Assembly: GCF_000378945.1 (NCBI RefSeq)
Contig: NZ_KB900539.1
Span: forward strand, 985,241-1,049,240
Source: Methyloversatilis universalis EHg5
Lineage (GTDB): Bacteria > Pseudomonadota > Gammaproteobacteria > Burkholderiales > Rhodocyclaceae
Direction of reading: 5' to 3'
Length of the DNA: 64,000 bases
A program made the translations under genes and the position numbers. Below, in pieces: positions 48,610 to 60,489 of this stretch; the stretch's first letter is position 1; each line of letters starts with the position of its first letter. A model generated the notes under the pieces. It was not told where the DNA came from and searched no databases. It worked only from the letters and a program-made list of their open reading frames with translations.

Positions 48610-49305
48610 GTGTGCATCGACCGGCTGGCGGCCACGGTGGGCCGGCCGCTGAACTTTGCCGGCATTCCGCTCACCTTTACCGCTGATGCGCCGGGCGAGC
48701 CCGGTGGCTACGAGGCGCGCATCGCCGCCACCGGACGGGTCGGCACCCGCGATGCCTGCTGGCACGACCTGTTCAACGCGCTGGTGTGGCTGCGCTATCC
48801 GCGTATCAAGGCGGCGATGAATGCGCGCCACTGCGCCGAAATCGCACTGCGCCCGGCCGGCGAACGCGGCCAGGTGCGCGACGCGCTGACCCAGTTCGAC
48901 GAGGACGGTCTGGTGCTGGTAAGTGACGATGCCGCGCTCATCGATGCGCTGCGCAGCCACCGTTGGCGCGAAGCCATGCATCAGCGTCGCGCCGCGCTCG
49001 AACGGGCCCGGCTGCACGTGATTGGTCATGCGCTGATGGACAAGGCGCGCGCGCCGCATATCGGTCTGTGCGCCAAGGTGCTCCATCTGCACGTGGACGA
49101 GCTGTCGGGCGGCGCCGCCGATGTGCTCACCAATGTCGCGGCCTTCGACCGCTGGCTGGCGTCCCGCATCGAAGCCGGGCAGTGGCCGGCCACACCGCGC
49201 GATCTGAAGCCGCTGCCGGTGCTGGGTCTGCCCGGCATGACGCCGGACAATCTCGACCCCGCCTATTTCGACGATACCCGCCAGTTCCGCCCGGCGCGCA
49301 TCTGA
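48610..49305 (+). CDS. DUF3025 domain-containing protein
   Basis: The protein (231 residues from this GTG) matches DUF3025 with CWHDLFNALVWLRYPRIKAAMNARH, DEDGLVLVSDD and PVLGLPGMTPDN. Function is unknown. The frame and its protein-like character continue upstream to about 48511 with no ATG, GTG or TTG, so the true N terminus may start at a CTG there, giving about 264 residues and overlapping the lipoprotein stop. I report the conservative start. It lies in a row with pyrC and the lipoprotein gene. Confidence 0.75.
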   Translation: MCIDRLAATVGRPLNFAGIPLTFTADAPGEPGGYEARIAATGRVGTRDACWHDLFNALVWLRYPRIKAAMNARHCAEIALRPAGERGQVRDALTQFDEDGLVLVSDDAALIDALRSHRWREAMHQRRAALERARLHVIGHALMDKARAPHIGLCAKVLHLHVDELSGGAADVLTNVAAFDRWLASRIEAGQWPATPRDLKPLPVLGLPGMTPDNLDPAYFDDTRQFRPARI

Positions 49306-49315
49306 GCGCCCGGCG

Positions 49316-50524
49316 TCAGCCGCGCAGGCCGGCCACGAAGCGGCCCAGTCGCGCCAGCCCTTCATCCAGATCCTCGACCGAGGCGGCGCAGGACAGGCGG
49401 ACGTAGCGCTCCGGCTCCAGCACGCTGAAGTCACGGCCGGGGGTGAGGGCGACCTGAACCTGCTGCAGCGCCTGCTGGCAGAAGTCCCACGCAGGCAGGC
49501 CGGTTTCGCTCACGTCGAACCAGGCGTAGAAGGCGCCGTCCGGTGCGACCGCCGGCGGCAGGCCGATGTCGGTCAGGCCGCGCGTGACCAGCCCCCGGCG
49601 CAGCGCAAAACCGGCGCGGCGCTGTTCGCATACCGCCAGCGATTCCGGCGTGAAACAGGCCAGCGCGGCGATCTGGGCGGTGGTGGGCGGGCAGATGTAG
49701 TAGTTCTGCGCCAGCCGCTCGACCGCCGGCACCAGCGCGTCCGGCAGCACGCACCAGCCCAGCCGCCAGCCGGTCATGCCGAAGTACTTCGAGAAGCTGT
49801 TGATGACGCACACGTCCGGATTGCGCGCCAGCGCGGTCTGCGGTGCGCGGCCCTGCGCGTCGTCCTGCTGCAGGTTGAGGTAGATCTCGTCGGCGATGCA
49901 CCAGGCGCCGCGGGCGCGGGTGAGGGCGCAGATCGCGTCCAGTTCCGCCGGCGCGATCGAGGTGCCGGTCGGGTTGGACGGCGTAGCCAGCATGACGCCG
50001 CGGGTGCGTGCACTCCAGTACGCGTCGACCGCGGCAGCGTCCAGCTGGAAGCGGCTGGCCGCGGTGGTCGGTACCAGCCGGATGTCGGCGCCGAAGCTGG
50101 TCAGGAACTGGCGGTTGCACGGGTAGGACGGGTCGCCCACGATGACCTCGTCACCCGGATCGACCAGCGCGGCGGTGAGCAGCAGCAGTGCGGCCGAAGC
50201 GCCTGCAGTCACCACCACCCGGCCCGGATCGATCTCGACGCCGTGCATCTGCCGGTAGAAGCCGGCGATGGCGCTGCGCAGGGCGGGCAGGCCGAGCGCG
50301 TCGGTATAGGGCACCGGCCGGCCGTCCAGCTGCGTCCGCAGTGCGGCCAGGGCCGCCGGCGGCGCGCCTTCGTCCGGTTCGCCGATATTGAGCCGGATCA
50401 CCCGCCGCCCCTGCGCATCGAGCGCGGCCGCCTGCTTGCCGATTTCCATCGCGAAGAAGGGCGCGATGTCGCGGGCGCGCCGGGAAACCGGAAACGGAAG
50501 GGCGGCGGGCGTGTCGGTGCTCAT
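49316..50524 (-). CDS. Class I/II pyridoxal phosphate-dependent aminotransferase
   Basis: The 402-residue protein has the fold type I aminotransferase pattern: GEPDEGAPP near residue 49, the Asn-Pro-Thr-Gly motif (ATPSNPTGTSI), the Asp/Tyr pair in CIADEIYLNLQ, and the PLP lysine in NSFSKYFGMTGWRLGW. It is close to the AspC/AlaC group, but the amino donor cannot be predicted. I chose the ATG of MSTDTPAALPF; the frame upstream runs through the secA terminator. It converges with the DUF3025 gene. Confidence 0.86.
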   Translation of the reverse strand: MSTDTPAALPFPVSRRARDIAPFFAMEIGKQAAALDAQGRRVIRLNIGEPDEGAPPAALAALRTQLDGRPVPYTDALGLPALRSAIAGFYRQMHGVEIDPGRVVVTAGASAALLLLTAALVDPGDEVIVGDPSYPCNRQFLTSFGADIRLVPTTAASRFQLDAAAVDAYWSARTRGVMLATPSNPTGTSIAPAELDAICALTRARGAWCIADEIYLNLQQDDAQGRAPQTALARNPDVCVINSFSKYFGMTGWRLGWCVLPDALVPAVERLAQNYYICPPTTAQIAALACFTPESLAVCEQRRAGFALRRGLVTRGLTDIGLPPAVAPDGAFYAWFDVSETGLPAWDFCQQALQQVQVALTPGRDFSVLEPERYVRLSCAASVEDLDEGLARLGRFVAGLRG

Positions 50525-50561
50525 GTCGGTGGGCTCCTGTGGCCGTACGGGCGGCTGAAAC

Positions 50562-50585
50562 AAAAAAGGCGGCCCTGAGGCCGCC
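50562..50585 (-). terminator. Rho-independent terminator of secA
   Basis: On the minus strand GGCGGCC and GGCCGCC form a 7-base stem with a 4-base loop followed by six T residues. It lies 18 bases after the secA stop and just upstream of the aminotransferase gene. Confidence 0.92.
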
Positions 50586-50603
50586 CCGAAGTGCCGGACT
50601 GCC

Positions 50604-53333
<2,730 letters not shown>

Positions 53334-53381
53334 CGAAGACAGAGGCCCGTGGCGGGCGAACCGATGGCGGAAAAGTCGCGG

Positions 53382-53387
53382 ATTCTA
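53382..53387 (-). promoter_or_regulatory. Extended -10 box before secA
   Basis: On the minus strand TGCTAGAAT gives an extended -10 element about 50 bases before the secA ATG. A clear -35 box is not seen. Confidence 0.35.
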
Positions 53388-53524
53388 GCATGCGGGCCGA
53401 AGTGGCCCGGTCCGGCGACCAGCGTACGCCGGCGGTGTTGCGTGACGAAGTCACCGGCGGCAGCAAGGGACTGGATGCGGCGGCCGGGGTTCCCGGCCGT
53501 GGCGTGCGCGCCGCGTGCGGCGCT

Positions 53525-54490
53525 TCAGGGACGGCGGCCGGCGGTTTCTATCCGGGCGCCCGGCGGCAGGGCCTTGCGGGCCAGTTCAAGGAAGCGGTTC
53601 GGGTTCTGGGCCACATCCTTCACCCGCACTTCGAAATGCAGGTGCGGGCCGGTCGAGCGGCCGGTGCTGCCCACCTCGGCAATCTTCTGGCCACGGCGCA
53701 CCACCATGCCCGGTTTTACGTGCAGCTTGCTGGCGTGCGCATAGCGGGTGGTCAGTTCACGGCCGTGGTCGATCTCGACCACATTGCCGTACTGCGGATG
53801 GAAACTGGCGTCGATCACCACGCCGGCGGCGGCGGCAATGATGGGGGTGCCGACGTCGGCGACGAAATCCACGCCTTCATGCATCGCCCGCGAGCCGTTG
53901 AAGGGGTCGATGCGCCAGCCGAAGCCGGATGCGTTCCAGGTGCCGCCGGTGACCGGCAGCGTGGACGGCACCAGCGACAGCGTGGCCTGGTCCAGCAGCA
54001 GTTCCGACTCGATCACGCCCAGATAGTCGTCCTGCTGCGCCAGCAGGTCGGAAAAATGCTTCATCTGCGCTTCCAGCTCGGTGGCCGACAGCGTTTCCGG
54101 CGTGATCAGCGGACCGCCCCGGCCGGGCAGCGGGCGATCGGTGACCGGTTCCGGCGCCTTGACACCGGCCAGCTTGGCCAGCCGGCTGCCCAGGGTGTCC
54201 AGCTGTATCAGCTGGGCCTGCATCTGCCCCAGCTTGATCGCCATCGTGTTCAGGTTCTCGCGGACGAACTGTTCGCTGCGCTCTGTTTCCTGAACCCGGG
54301 CGGCGGCGATCATTTCGTCGATCACCGGCAGGCGCAGGCTGCTCGCGTGCTTGAGCGTGATGAAGGAAAAGGCCGAGGCCAGCAGCAGGACCAGCGTGGT
54401 GAAGGCAAACAGTGCGCCGAAAAGATGCCAGGGCCGGATGGTGATGGCCTTGGCCGTTGTCAGGCGGTCGGAAACCAGAATAATCTGCAC
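53525..54490 (-). CDS. M23 family metallopeptidase with membrane anchor
   Basis: The 321-residue protein has one membrane segment (about 24-45), a helical linker with coiled-coil character (about 55-145) and an M23 LytM domain (about 190-290) with SRAMHEGVDFVADVG, YGNVVEIDHG and GRSTGPHLHFEVRV, which hold the zinc ligands HxxxD and HLH. It could cut peptidoglycan cross-links. I prefer the GTG at 54490 because GGAG lies five bases before it; a TTG four codons upstream is possible. It diverges from the DUF721 gene with only 22 bases between starts. Confidence 0.87.
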   Translation of the reverse strand: MQIILVSDRLTTAKAITIRPWHLFGALFAFTTLVLLLASAFSFITLKHASSLRLPVIDEMIAAARVQETERSEQFVRENLNTMAIKLGQMQAQLIQLDTLGSRLAKLAGVKAPEPVTDRPLPGRGGPLITPETLSATELEAQMKHFSDLLAQQDDYLGVIESELLLDQATLSLVPSTLPVTGGTWNASGFGWRIDPFNGSRAMHEGVDFVADVGTPIIAAAAGVVIDASFHPQYGNVVEIDHGRELTTRYAHASKLHVKPGMVVRRGQKIAEVGSTGRSTGPHLHFEVRVKDVAQNPNRFLELARKALPPGARIETAGRRP

Positions 54491-54512
54491 ATCCGCTCCC
54501 AAGAATCTTCTT

Positions 54513-54950
54513 ATGTCCGCACGCCCGCTGCACCATCATCTCGACGCGCAGGACGCACTGGCCACCCTGTCTGCACATGTGCGGCTGATTGCCCGCGTGC
54601 AGAGAGCGTATGAAAAATTTCTGCCGCCCGAGCTGACACAGGTCAGTCGGGTGATGAATGTGAAGCAGGGTGTTGTGGTGGTCAGCGCCTCATCGGGCGC
54701 CGTTGCTCACCGGCTGAAGCAGTTGCTGCCCAGCGCCAGAATCGCGCTGCAGGAAAGTGCGGGCGAGGTTACCGAAGTCAGGGTGAAGGTGCAAGCATTT
54801 GATCCGCCAAGGGTTCCGGCAACGGTGGCGGCCAGACCGGTGAGTGAACAGGCGCGGCGCGGGCTGCAGGCAGGGGTCTCGTCACTGCAGGCGGACAGCG
54901 CGCTGAGGCAGGCGATCGAACATCTGATCGAGCGCGCGAAGAAGGGCTGA
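54513..54950 (+). CDS. DUF721/DciA-like protein
   Basis: The 145-residue protein has a DUF721 domain (about 20-95) with LIARVQRAYEKFLPPELTQVSRVMNVKQGVVVVSASSGAVAHRLKQLLP. DciA, the best known member, loads the replicative helicase DnaB in bacteria without DnaC. The protein is lysine/arginine rich at its C terminus. In many betaproteobacteria this gene sits beside lpxC and secA, as here. The DnaB role is inferred from the family. Confidence 0.8.
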   Translation: MSARPLHHHLDAQDALATLSAHVRLIARVQRAYEKFLPPELTQVSRVMNVKQGVVVVSASSGAVAHRLKQLLPSARIALQESAGEVTEVRVKVQAFDPPRVPATVAARPVSEQARRGLQAGVSSLQADSALRQAIEHLIERAKKG

Positions 54951-54976
54951 ACGGCGGAAAAGCGGGCGCGGGAGCG

Positions 54977-55159
54977 CTAGAGCACGATGACGCGTTCGAG
55001 CGCCAGCAGGGCGAAGAAGCCGAGCACCGCAATCACCGCGTAGCGGATCAGCCGCCAGGCCAGTGCCAGATAGCGGCGGTCACCGGTCAGAACGAAGGCG
55101 AGGAAGCAGGCGCCGACCGCGATGATCAGCAATACCCCGATCAGCCGGACGATCAGCAC
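54977..55159 (-). CDS. Small two-helix membrane protein
   Basis: The 60-residue peptide starts at GTG and has two hydrophobic segments (about 2-24 and 40-58) joined by a short basic loop TGDRRYLALAWRLIR, so both ends should face the same side of the membrane. It lies ten bases after lpxC on the same strand and probably shares its transcript. The family is not recognised, although similar small proteins follow lpxC in related genomes. Confidence 0.7.
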   Translation of the reverse strand: MLIVRLIGVLLIIAVGACFLAFVLTGDRRYLALAWRLIRYAVIAVLGFFALLALERVIVL

Positions 55160-55168
55160 GCGCGGTGC

Positions 55169-56113
55169 TCAGGCAAAGGCGGGTGCCGAGCCGCTGTCAT
55201 CGATCAGCGGCCGGTACTGGTGCGACACCGCCGACGGCGTGGCGGCCGGCTGGTCGAAACTGGCCCATTCCCAGGCATCCTGTTCGGCCAGCAGTGCGTG
55301 CAGCAGCGCGTTGTTCAGCGCATGGCCGGACTTGTGGGCCGAGAAAGCCGCCAGCAGCGGGTGACCGAGGATGTAGAGGTCGCCGATGGCGTCCAGCACC
55401 TTGTGCTTCACGAATTCGTCGGCGTAGCGCAGGCCGTCGCTGTTGAGCACCCGGTACTCGTCCATCACGATGGCGTTTTCCAGGCTGCCACCCTGAGCGA
55501 GCCCGTTCTGCCGCAGGTATTCGACCTCGTGCATGAAGCCGAAGGTGCGCGCGCGCGCCACGTCGTTCACATAGGACTGGTGAGCGAAATCCACCTTCAC
55601 CTGCGTACCGGTGCGTTCGATCGCCGGATGGCGGAACTCGATAGAGAATTCGAGGCTGAAGCCTTCGTACGGATCGAGCCGCGCCCACTTGTCGCCGTCC
55701 TTCACCTCGACCGTCTTCAGCACGCGCACGAATTTCTTCGCGGCCTGCTGTTCGACGATGCCGGCCTGCTGTATCAGGTAGACGAAGGTCGATGCCGAGC
55801 CGTCCATGATGGGCAGTTCGGGCGCATCGACATCGACGAACACGTTGTCGACGCCCAGACCGGCCAGTGCCGACATCAGGTGTTCGACGGTGGAAATGGT
55901 GGCGCCTTCGCGACCGATGCAGGAGGCGAGACGGGTGTCGCCGACCGCATGCGCGTCGGCACGCAGTTCAACCGGCGGAGTCAGGTCTACACGACGGAAC
56001 ACGATGCCGGTATCGACCGGAGCCGGGCGCAGTTCGAGATTGACCTTGAGGCCGGAATGGAGCCCGACGCCAGTGGCGCGGACGATGGAGCGGAGGGTGC
56101 GTTGCCGGATCAT
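55169..56113 (-). CDS. lpxC: UDP-3-O-acyl-N-acetylglucosamine deacetylase LpxC
   Basis: LpxC removes acetate from UDP-3-O-acyl-GlcNAc, the committed step of lipid A synthesis. The 314-residue protein has [17 protein letters not shown] at the start, zinc ligand in [10 protein letters not shown], and the second site [33 protein letters not shown] with two histidines and the catalytic His. Length matches the family. It follows ftsZ, the order conserved from E. coli. Confidence 0.96.
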   Translation of the reverse strand: MIRQRTLRSIVRATGVGLHSGLKVNLELRPAPVDTGIVFRRVDLTPPVELRADAHAVGDTRLASCIGREGATISTVEHLMSALAGLGVDNVFVDVDAPELPIMDGSASTFVYLIQQAGIVEQQAAKKFVRVLKTVEVKDGDKWARLDPYEGFSLEFSIEFRHPAIERTGTQVKVDFAHQSYVNDVARARTFGFMHEVEYLRQNGLAQGGSLENAIVMDEYRVLNSDGLRYADEFVKHKVLDAIGDLYILGHPLLAAFSAHKSGHALNNALLHALLAEQDAWEWASFDQPAATPSAVSHQYRPLIDDSGSAPAFA

Positions 56114-56231
56114 GGCTGGAACGACAGCTGAAAGCGGATATTCACGATTATCTCACCTTCGCGTCATGCCCGTGTAACAGGGCGTTTCCGTCCGGTCGGG
56201 CGGGTGACCGGACGGATGCTGCGGAGGACGC

Positions 56232-57395
56232 TCAGTCGGCCTGCTTGCGCAGGAAGGCCGGGATGTCCAGGGTTTCTACGCCGTTGGCGCGCATGGCTTC
56301 GACCGCGGAAGAGGCGGTGCGGCCACCGCGGCCACGCATGACCGCCGGGATGTCCAGATGCGAGTAGTCGGTGCCGGTGGCGGCAGCGGGCATCGCGACA
56401 TCGTCGGTACCGGTGCGGATGATGGTCATCGGCGGCTTGCTGCTCATCGCGCGCGGTGCGCCGAGGCCGGTGGCGACCACGGTAACGCGCAGACGGTCTT
56501 CCATCGAATCGTCGAACACCGTGCCGAAGATGACATGGGCGCCTTCGGCGGCGAAGGCGCGCACGGTTTCCATCGCGTCCTTCACTTCCTTCATCTTCAG
56601 CGAACGGCTGGCGGTGATATTCACCAGCACACCGCGTGCGCCGGACAGTTCGACGCCTTCGAGCAGCGGGCTTGCAACGGCCTGTTCGGCGGCGATGCGG
56701 GCGCGGTCCATGCCGGCGGCTTCGGCCGAACCCATCATGGCGCGGCCCATTTCACCCATCACGGTGCGCACGTCCTGGAAGTCGACGTTCACCAGGCCCG
56801 GAATGTTGATGATTTCGGCGATGCCGCCGACCGCGTTGCGCAGCACGTTGTCCGCAGCCTTGAAGCCATCTTCCAGGCTGGCGTCTTCGCCCAGCACTTC
56901 CATCAGCTTCTCGTTCAGCACGACGATGAGGGAATCGACGTGGCGGGCGAGTTCATCGATGCCGGATTCGGCAGCGCGCATGCGGTTTTCGTAGTCGAAG
57001 GGCTTGGTCACGACGGCGACGGTCAGGATGCCCATCTCCTTGGCGACCTCGGCGACGATGGGCGCTGCACCGGTGCCGGTGCCGCCGCCCATGCCGGCGG
57101 TGATGAACACCATTTCGGCGCCGCGCATCTGGTCGGCGAGGTGTTCGCGGTATTCCTCTGCGGCGGTGCGGCCCACTTCCGGCTTGGCGCCGGCGCCACG
57201 GCCGTTCTTGCCGAGCTGGATCTTGACCGGGGCGAGATTGCGGTTCAGTGCCATGCCGTCGGTGTTGGCGGCGATGAATTCCACGCCATGCACACCTTCA
57301 CGGATCATGTGATCGACTGCATTGCCACCGGCTCCACCGACGCCGATCACCTTGATCACAGCGCCCACCGGCTCCTTGTCGAGAATCTCGAACAT
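56232..57395 (-). CDS. ftsZ: Cell division protein FtsZ
   Basis: FtsZ is the tubulin-like GTPase that forms the division ring. The 387-residue protein has the tubulin signature GGGTGTG (103-109), the T7-loop region NVDFQDVRTVMGEMG, and the C-terminal tail ETLDIPAFLRKQ that binds FtsA and ZipA-like anchors. I chose the ATG of MFEILDKEPVG, preceded by GGAGG; the upstream frame is non-coding. The 151 bases between ftsA and ftsZ hold two palindromes and a TATACT box, so ftsZ probably has its own promoter in addition to read-through from ftsQA. Confidence 0.97.
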   Translation of the reverse strand: MFEILDKEPVGAVIKVIGVGGAGGNAVDHMIREGVHGVEFIAANTDGMALNRNLAPVKIQLGKNGRGAGAKPEVGRTAAEEYREHLADQMRGAEMVFITAGMGGGTGTGAAPIVAEVAKEMGILTVAVVTKPFDYENRMRAAESGIDELARHVDSLIVVLNEKLMEVLGEDASLEDGFKAADNVLRNAVGGIAEIINIPGLVNVDFQDVRTVMGEMGRAMMGSAEAAGMDRARIAAEQAVASPLLEGVELSGARGVLVNITASRSLKMKEVKDAMETVRAFAAEGAHVIFGTVFDDSMEDRLRVTVVATGLGAPRAMSSKPPMTIIRTGTDDVAMPAAATGTDYSHLDIPAVMRGRGGRTASSAVEAMRANGVETLDIPAFLRKQAD

Positions 57396-57465
57396 TACCC
57401 GCCCTCCTGTTTTCCACGAACGCCTCGGGGCCGGAAGACCCCTTTGGCTACAAATCACGCGCTAC

Positions 57466-57509
57466 CACTAGATTTAGTGATCGCGCGCAAGTATACGACT
57501 AAACTTAGT
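57466..57509. promoter_or_regulatory. Paired palindromes and TATACT box before ftsZ
   Basis: CACTAGATTTAGTG (57466-57479) and ACTAAACTTAGT (57498-57509) are related palindromes with centres 31 bases apart. On the minus strand TATACT (57495-57490) lies between them. The upstream palindrome covers the place where a -35 box would be. Confidence 0.5.
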
Positions 57510-57546
57510 GCAACGCATGCCGTTGATGCTGTTTGCGTCCCGAATT

Positions 57547-58776
57547 TCAGAAATTTCTTTCGAACCACGACCGCATGTTGGCGAGCACCTGACGGACGTT
57601 GCGTGTTTCGCGCGCAACCTGGCCCCGGCGGCGCTGTGCGGCGCCTTCCATGATCAGGCCGATCGAGGTGGCGTAACGCGGGTGACGCACCACATCAGAG
57701 AGGTTGCCGCTGTAGTCGGGCAGGCCCACGCGCGAGGGCAGGTGGAACACGTCTTCTGCCAGATCGGCCATGCCGCGCATGATGGCGCTGCCGCCGGTCA
57801 GCACCACACCGGACGACAGCAGTTCCTCGTAGCCGCTGCGGCGCAGTTCGGCCTGCACCAGTTCGAACAGTTCGGACACGCGCGGCTCGATCACGTCGGC
57901 CAGCGCCTGACGTGACATGCGGCGCGGACCGCGATCGCCGATGCCCGGCACTTCGATCATGTCTTCGGCGTCGGCCAGCGCCGACATCGCCACGCCGTAG
58001 CGCAGCTTGATGTCTTCCGCCTCGGCGGTCGGCGTGCGCAGCGCCATCGCGATGTCGTTTGTGATCTGGTCACCGGCGATCGGGATGACCGCGGTGTGAC
58101 GGATCGCGCCCTGGGTGAAGATGGCGATGTCGGTGGTGCCGCCGCCGATGTCGATCAGGCAGACGCCCAGATCCTTCTCGTCCTCGGACAGCGTGGCCTG
58201 GCTGGAGGCCAGCGGCTGCAGCACCAGGTCGACCACTTCAAGGCCGCAGCGGCGCACGCACTTGATGATGTTCTGCGCCGCCGACACCGCGCCGGTCACG
58301 ATGTGCACCCGCACTTCCAGCCGCTTGCCGCTCATGCCTATCGGCTCGCGCACGCCGTCCTGGCCGTCAATGATGAATTCCTGGGTCAGCGTATGCAGGA
58401 TTTCCTGGTCGGCCGGAATGGGCATGGCGCGCGCGGTTTCGACCACGCGTTCCAGGTCGAGCCGGGTGACTTCCTTGTCCTTGATCGCGACCACGCCGTT
58501 CGAGTTGAAGCTGCGGATGTGGCTGCCGGCGATGCCGGTGAACACTTCGCGCACCTTGCAGTTGGCCATCAGCTCGACTTCCTGGATCACGCGGGAGATC
58601 GAGTCCACGGTGGCGTCGATATTGACCACCACGCCCTTCTTCAGACCCTGCGACTCCTGCGCCGCGAGGCCGAGGATGTCGAGCCTGCCCTCGGGCGTGA
58701 GCTGGGCGACGACCGCGGAAATCTTTGACGTGCCGATGTCGAGGCCGACGATGAGGTCCTTGCTGTCTCTGGTCAT
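57547..58776 (-). CDS. ftsA: Cell division protein FtsA
   Basis: FtsA is the actin-like protein that ties FtsZ to the membrane. The 409-residue protein has DLIVGLDIGTSKISAVVAQL at the start, the LIDIGGGTTDIAIF phosphate loop, and the adenosine motif VVLTGGSAIMRGM. The C-terminal amphipathic helix is present as SWFERNF. The ATG overlaps the ftsQ stop (ATGA). Confidence 0.96.
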   Translation of the reverse strand: MTRDSKDLIVGLDIGTSKISAVVAQLTPEGRLDILGLAAQESQGLKKGVVVNIDATVDSISRVIQEVELMANCKVREVFTGIAGSHIRSFNSNGVVAIKDKEVTRLDLERVVETARAMPIPADQEILHTLTQEFIIDGQDGVREPIGMSGKRLEVRVHIVTGAVSAAQNIIKCVRRCGLEVVDLVLQPLASSQATLSEDEKDLGVCLIDIGGGTTDIAIFTQGAIRHTAVIPIAGDQITNDIAMALRTPTAEAEDIKLRYGVAMSALADAEDMIEVPGIGDRGPRRMSRQALADVIEPRVSELFELVQAELRRSGYEELLSSGVVLTGGSAIMRGMADLAEDVFHLPSRVGLPDYSGNLSDVVRHPRYATSIGLIMEGAAQRRRGQVARETRNVRQVLANMRSWFERNF

Positions 58777-59570
58777 GGTTTGTCCTGGTGTTCAGTGCTG
58801 CTCATGCGTATTGCGTAGCCGTTGGGGTAGCGGAGGTCGGCGTAGATCACCTTCTGCACGCCGCGCCGCATCACTTCCGGCTGGGTATTCACGTAGCGGG
58901 CGAGACGCCCGGTAATCGGCTGCTTGTCGTCTTCGCGACCCAGTTCCAGCCGGGTGCCGTCGTCCAGCACCAGCTGCCAGGCTTCGCGGCGCGACAGCAC
59001 CAGCTTCTGGATCTGTCGGCCGGTGGGCGCGAGCAGATCGCTCCATTCGAGCTGGCGCGACAGCATGGTGGCGGCGCTTTCGTCCGGCCCGACAAACAGC
59101 GGCAGTGCGCCCTGGTGATCGGCGGGGAACAGTTCGCCCTGTGCATTCACCATGCGCGCCGGCGCGTTTTCCGGTGCCCACCAGCGCGCCACCGCGACGT
59201 GCTCTTCCAGTTCGATCTCGAGCGAGCCGGGCCACACCCGACGTACCGTGGCGTGGCGCACCCAGGGCAGGCTTTCGAAAACTGTGCGGGCACGTTCGAT
59301 ATCGGTGGTCAGGAAACTGCCGGTCACCGCGCGGCGTGCGGCGTCCTCGATCTGGGCGCTGCTCAGGTTGGCCGGTGCATGGGTCAGCGTGATGGCCTGC
59401 AGCGGGAGCACCGGCATCCGGGTAAACAGAATGACCAGTGCGTAGCCGATGGCCGCACTCGCCAGCAGCAGGATGGCGTCGGCGATCATGTTCAGCGCGC
59501 GCGGGCTGTCCCACAGGCCGTCTTCGCGGCGCTGCGGTGCCTTCTTGCGGGCTGAGGGGCGTTTAGCCAA
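58773..59570 (-). CDS. ftsQ: Cell division protein FtsQ
   Basis: FtsQ is a bitopic protein of the divisome core with FtsB and FtsL. The 265-residue protein has a basic N-terminal tail, one membrane segment (about 30-50, [20 protein letters not shown]), a POTRA domain starting at [15 protein letters not shown] and a beta domain to the end. Translation seems to start at a TTG that overlaps the ddlB stop by eight bases. Its stop overlaps the ftsA start. Confidence 0.93.
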   Translation of the reverse strand: MAKRPSARKKAPQRREDGLWDSPRALNMIADAILLLASAAIGYALVILFTRMPVLPLQAITLTHAPANLSSAQIEDAARRAVTGSFLTTDIERARTVFESLPWVRHATVRRVWPGSLEIELEEHVAVARWWAPENAPARMVNAQGELFPADHQGALPLFVGPDESAATMLSRQLEWSDLLAPTGRQIQKLVLSRREAWQLVLDDGTRLELGREDDKQPITGRLARYVNTQPEVMRRGVQKVIYADLRYPNGYAIRMSSTEHQDKP

Positions 59571-60489
59571 GGCGGGCCGACTCCAGGATGCGCAGGCACA
59601 GTTCGCCGAACTCGATGCCGACCGCGCGTGCGGCCATCGGCACCAGCGAGTGCGAAGTCATGCCGGGCGAGGTGTTGATTTCCAGCAGCCACGGCCGGCC
59701 AGCGTCGTCCAGCATCAGGTCTGCGCGGCCCCAGCCACGACAGTCGATCAGGCGCGCGGCGCGCATGACCAGTTCCTGTATCTCCTGTTCGAGGTCTGCG
59801 TCCAGACCGCTCGGGCAGTGGTACTTCACATCGTCGGTGAAGTACTTGTTCTGGTAGTCGTAGTTGCCCTGGGGCGCTTCGATGCGGATCAGCGGCAGCG
59901 CCATGTCGCCGAGGAAGGGCGCGGTCAGTTCGCGGCCGGCGATGAACTGTTCGGCCAGCACCAGCGGATCGCAGCGGGCGGCCTTTTCGTAGGCGGCCGC
60001 CAGGTCTTCCGCGCGGGTGACCTTGGTAGCGCCCACGCTCGATCCTTCGCGTGCCGGCTTCACGAACAGCGGCAGGCCGAGATCCGTTGCCACGGCGGCA
60101 AAATCGCTGCCGGCGTGCAGCAGCCTGTAGCGCGGCGTCGGCAGGCCGGCGGACAGCCAGACCATCTTGGTGCGCCACTTGTCCATGCCGATTGCCGACG
60201 CCATCACGCCGCTGCCGGTGTAGGGAATGCCCATGCATTCGAGCGCGCCCTGCAGCGTGCCGTCTTCGCCGCCGCGGCCGTGCAGCGCGATGAAGGCGCG
60301 GTCGTAGCCGTCGCGCTTCAGCTCCCACAGATCGCGTTCGGCCGGATCGAAGGCGTGGGCATCGACGCCCTGTTCCTTCAGCGCGGCGAGCACCGCGCTG
60401 CCGGACATGATGGAAATTTCGCGTTCGGCGGAGGCGCCGCCGAACAGCACGGCAACCTTGCCGAGTGCGGCGGTATCGTGGGTACTCAT
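59563..60489 (-). CDS. ddlB: D-alanine--D-alanine ligase DdlB
   Basis: Ddl makes the D-Ala-D-Ala dipeptide of the cell wall precursor. The 308-residue ATP-grasp enzyme has [19 protein letters not shown] near the start, [27 protein letters not shown] and [18 protein letters not shown] at the end, with the Glu/Ser/Tyr active-site residues in place. The ATG overlaps the murC stop by four bases, and its own stop overlaps ftsQ. Confidence 0.96.
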   Translation of the reverse strand: MSTHDTAALGKVAVLFGGASAEREISIMSGSAVLAALKEQGVDAHAFDPAERDLWELKRDGYDRAFIALHGRGGEDGTLQGALECMGIPYTGSGVMASAIGMDKWRTKMVWLSAGLPTPRYRLLHAGSDFAAVATDLGLPLFVKPAREGSSVGATKVTRAEDLAAAYEKAARCDPLVLAEQFIAGRELTAPFLGDMALPLIRIEAPQGNYDYQNKYFTDDVKYHCPSGLDADLEQEIQELVMRAARLIDCRGWGRADLMLDDAGRPWLLEINTSPGMTSHSLVPMAARAVGIEFGELCLRILESARLG

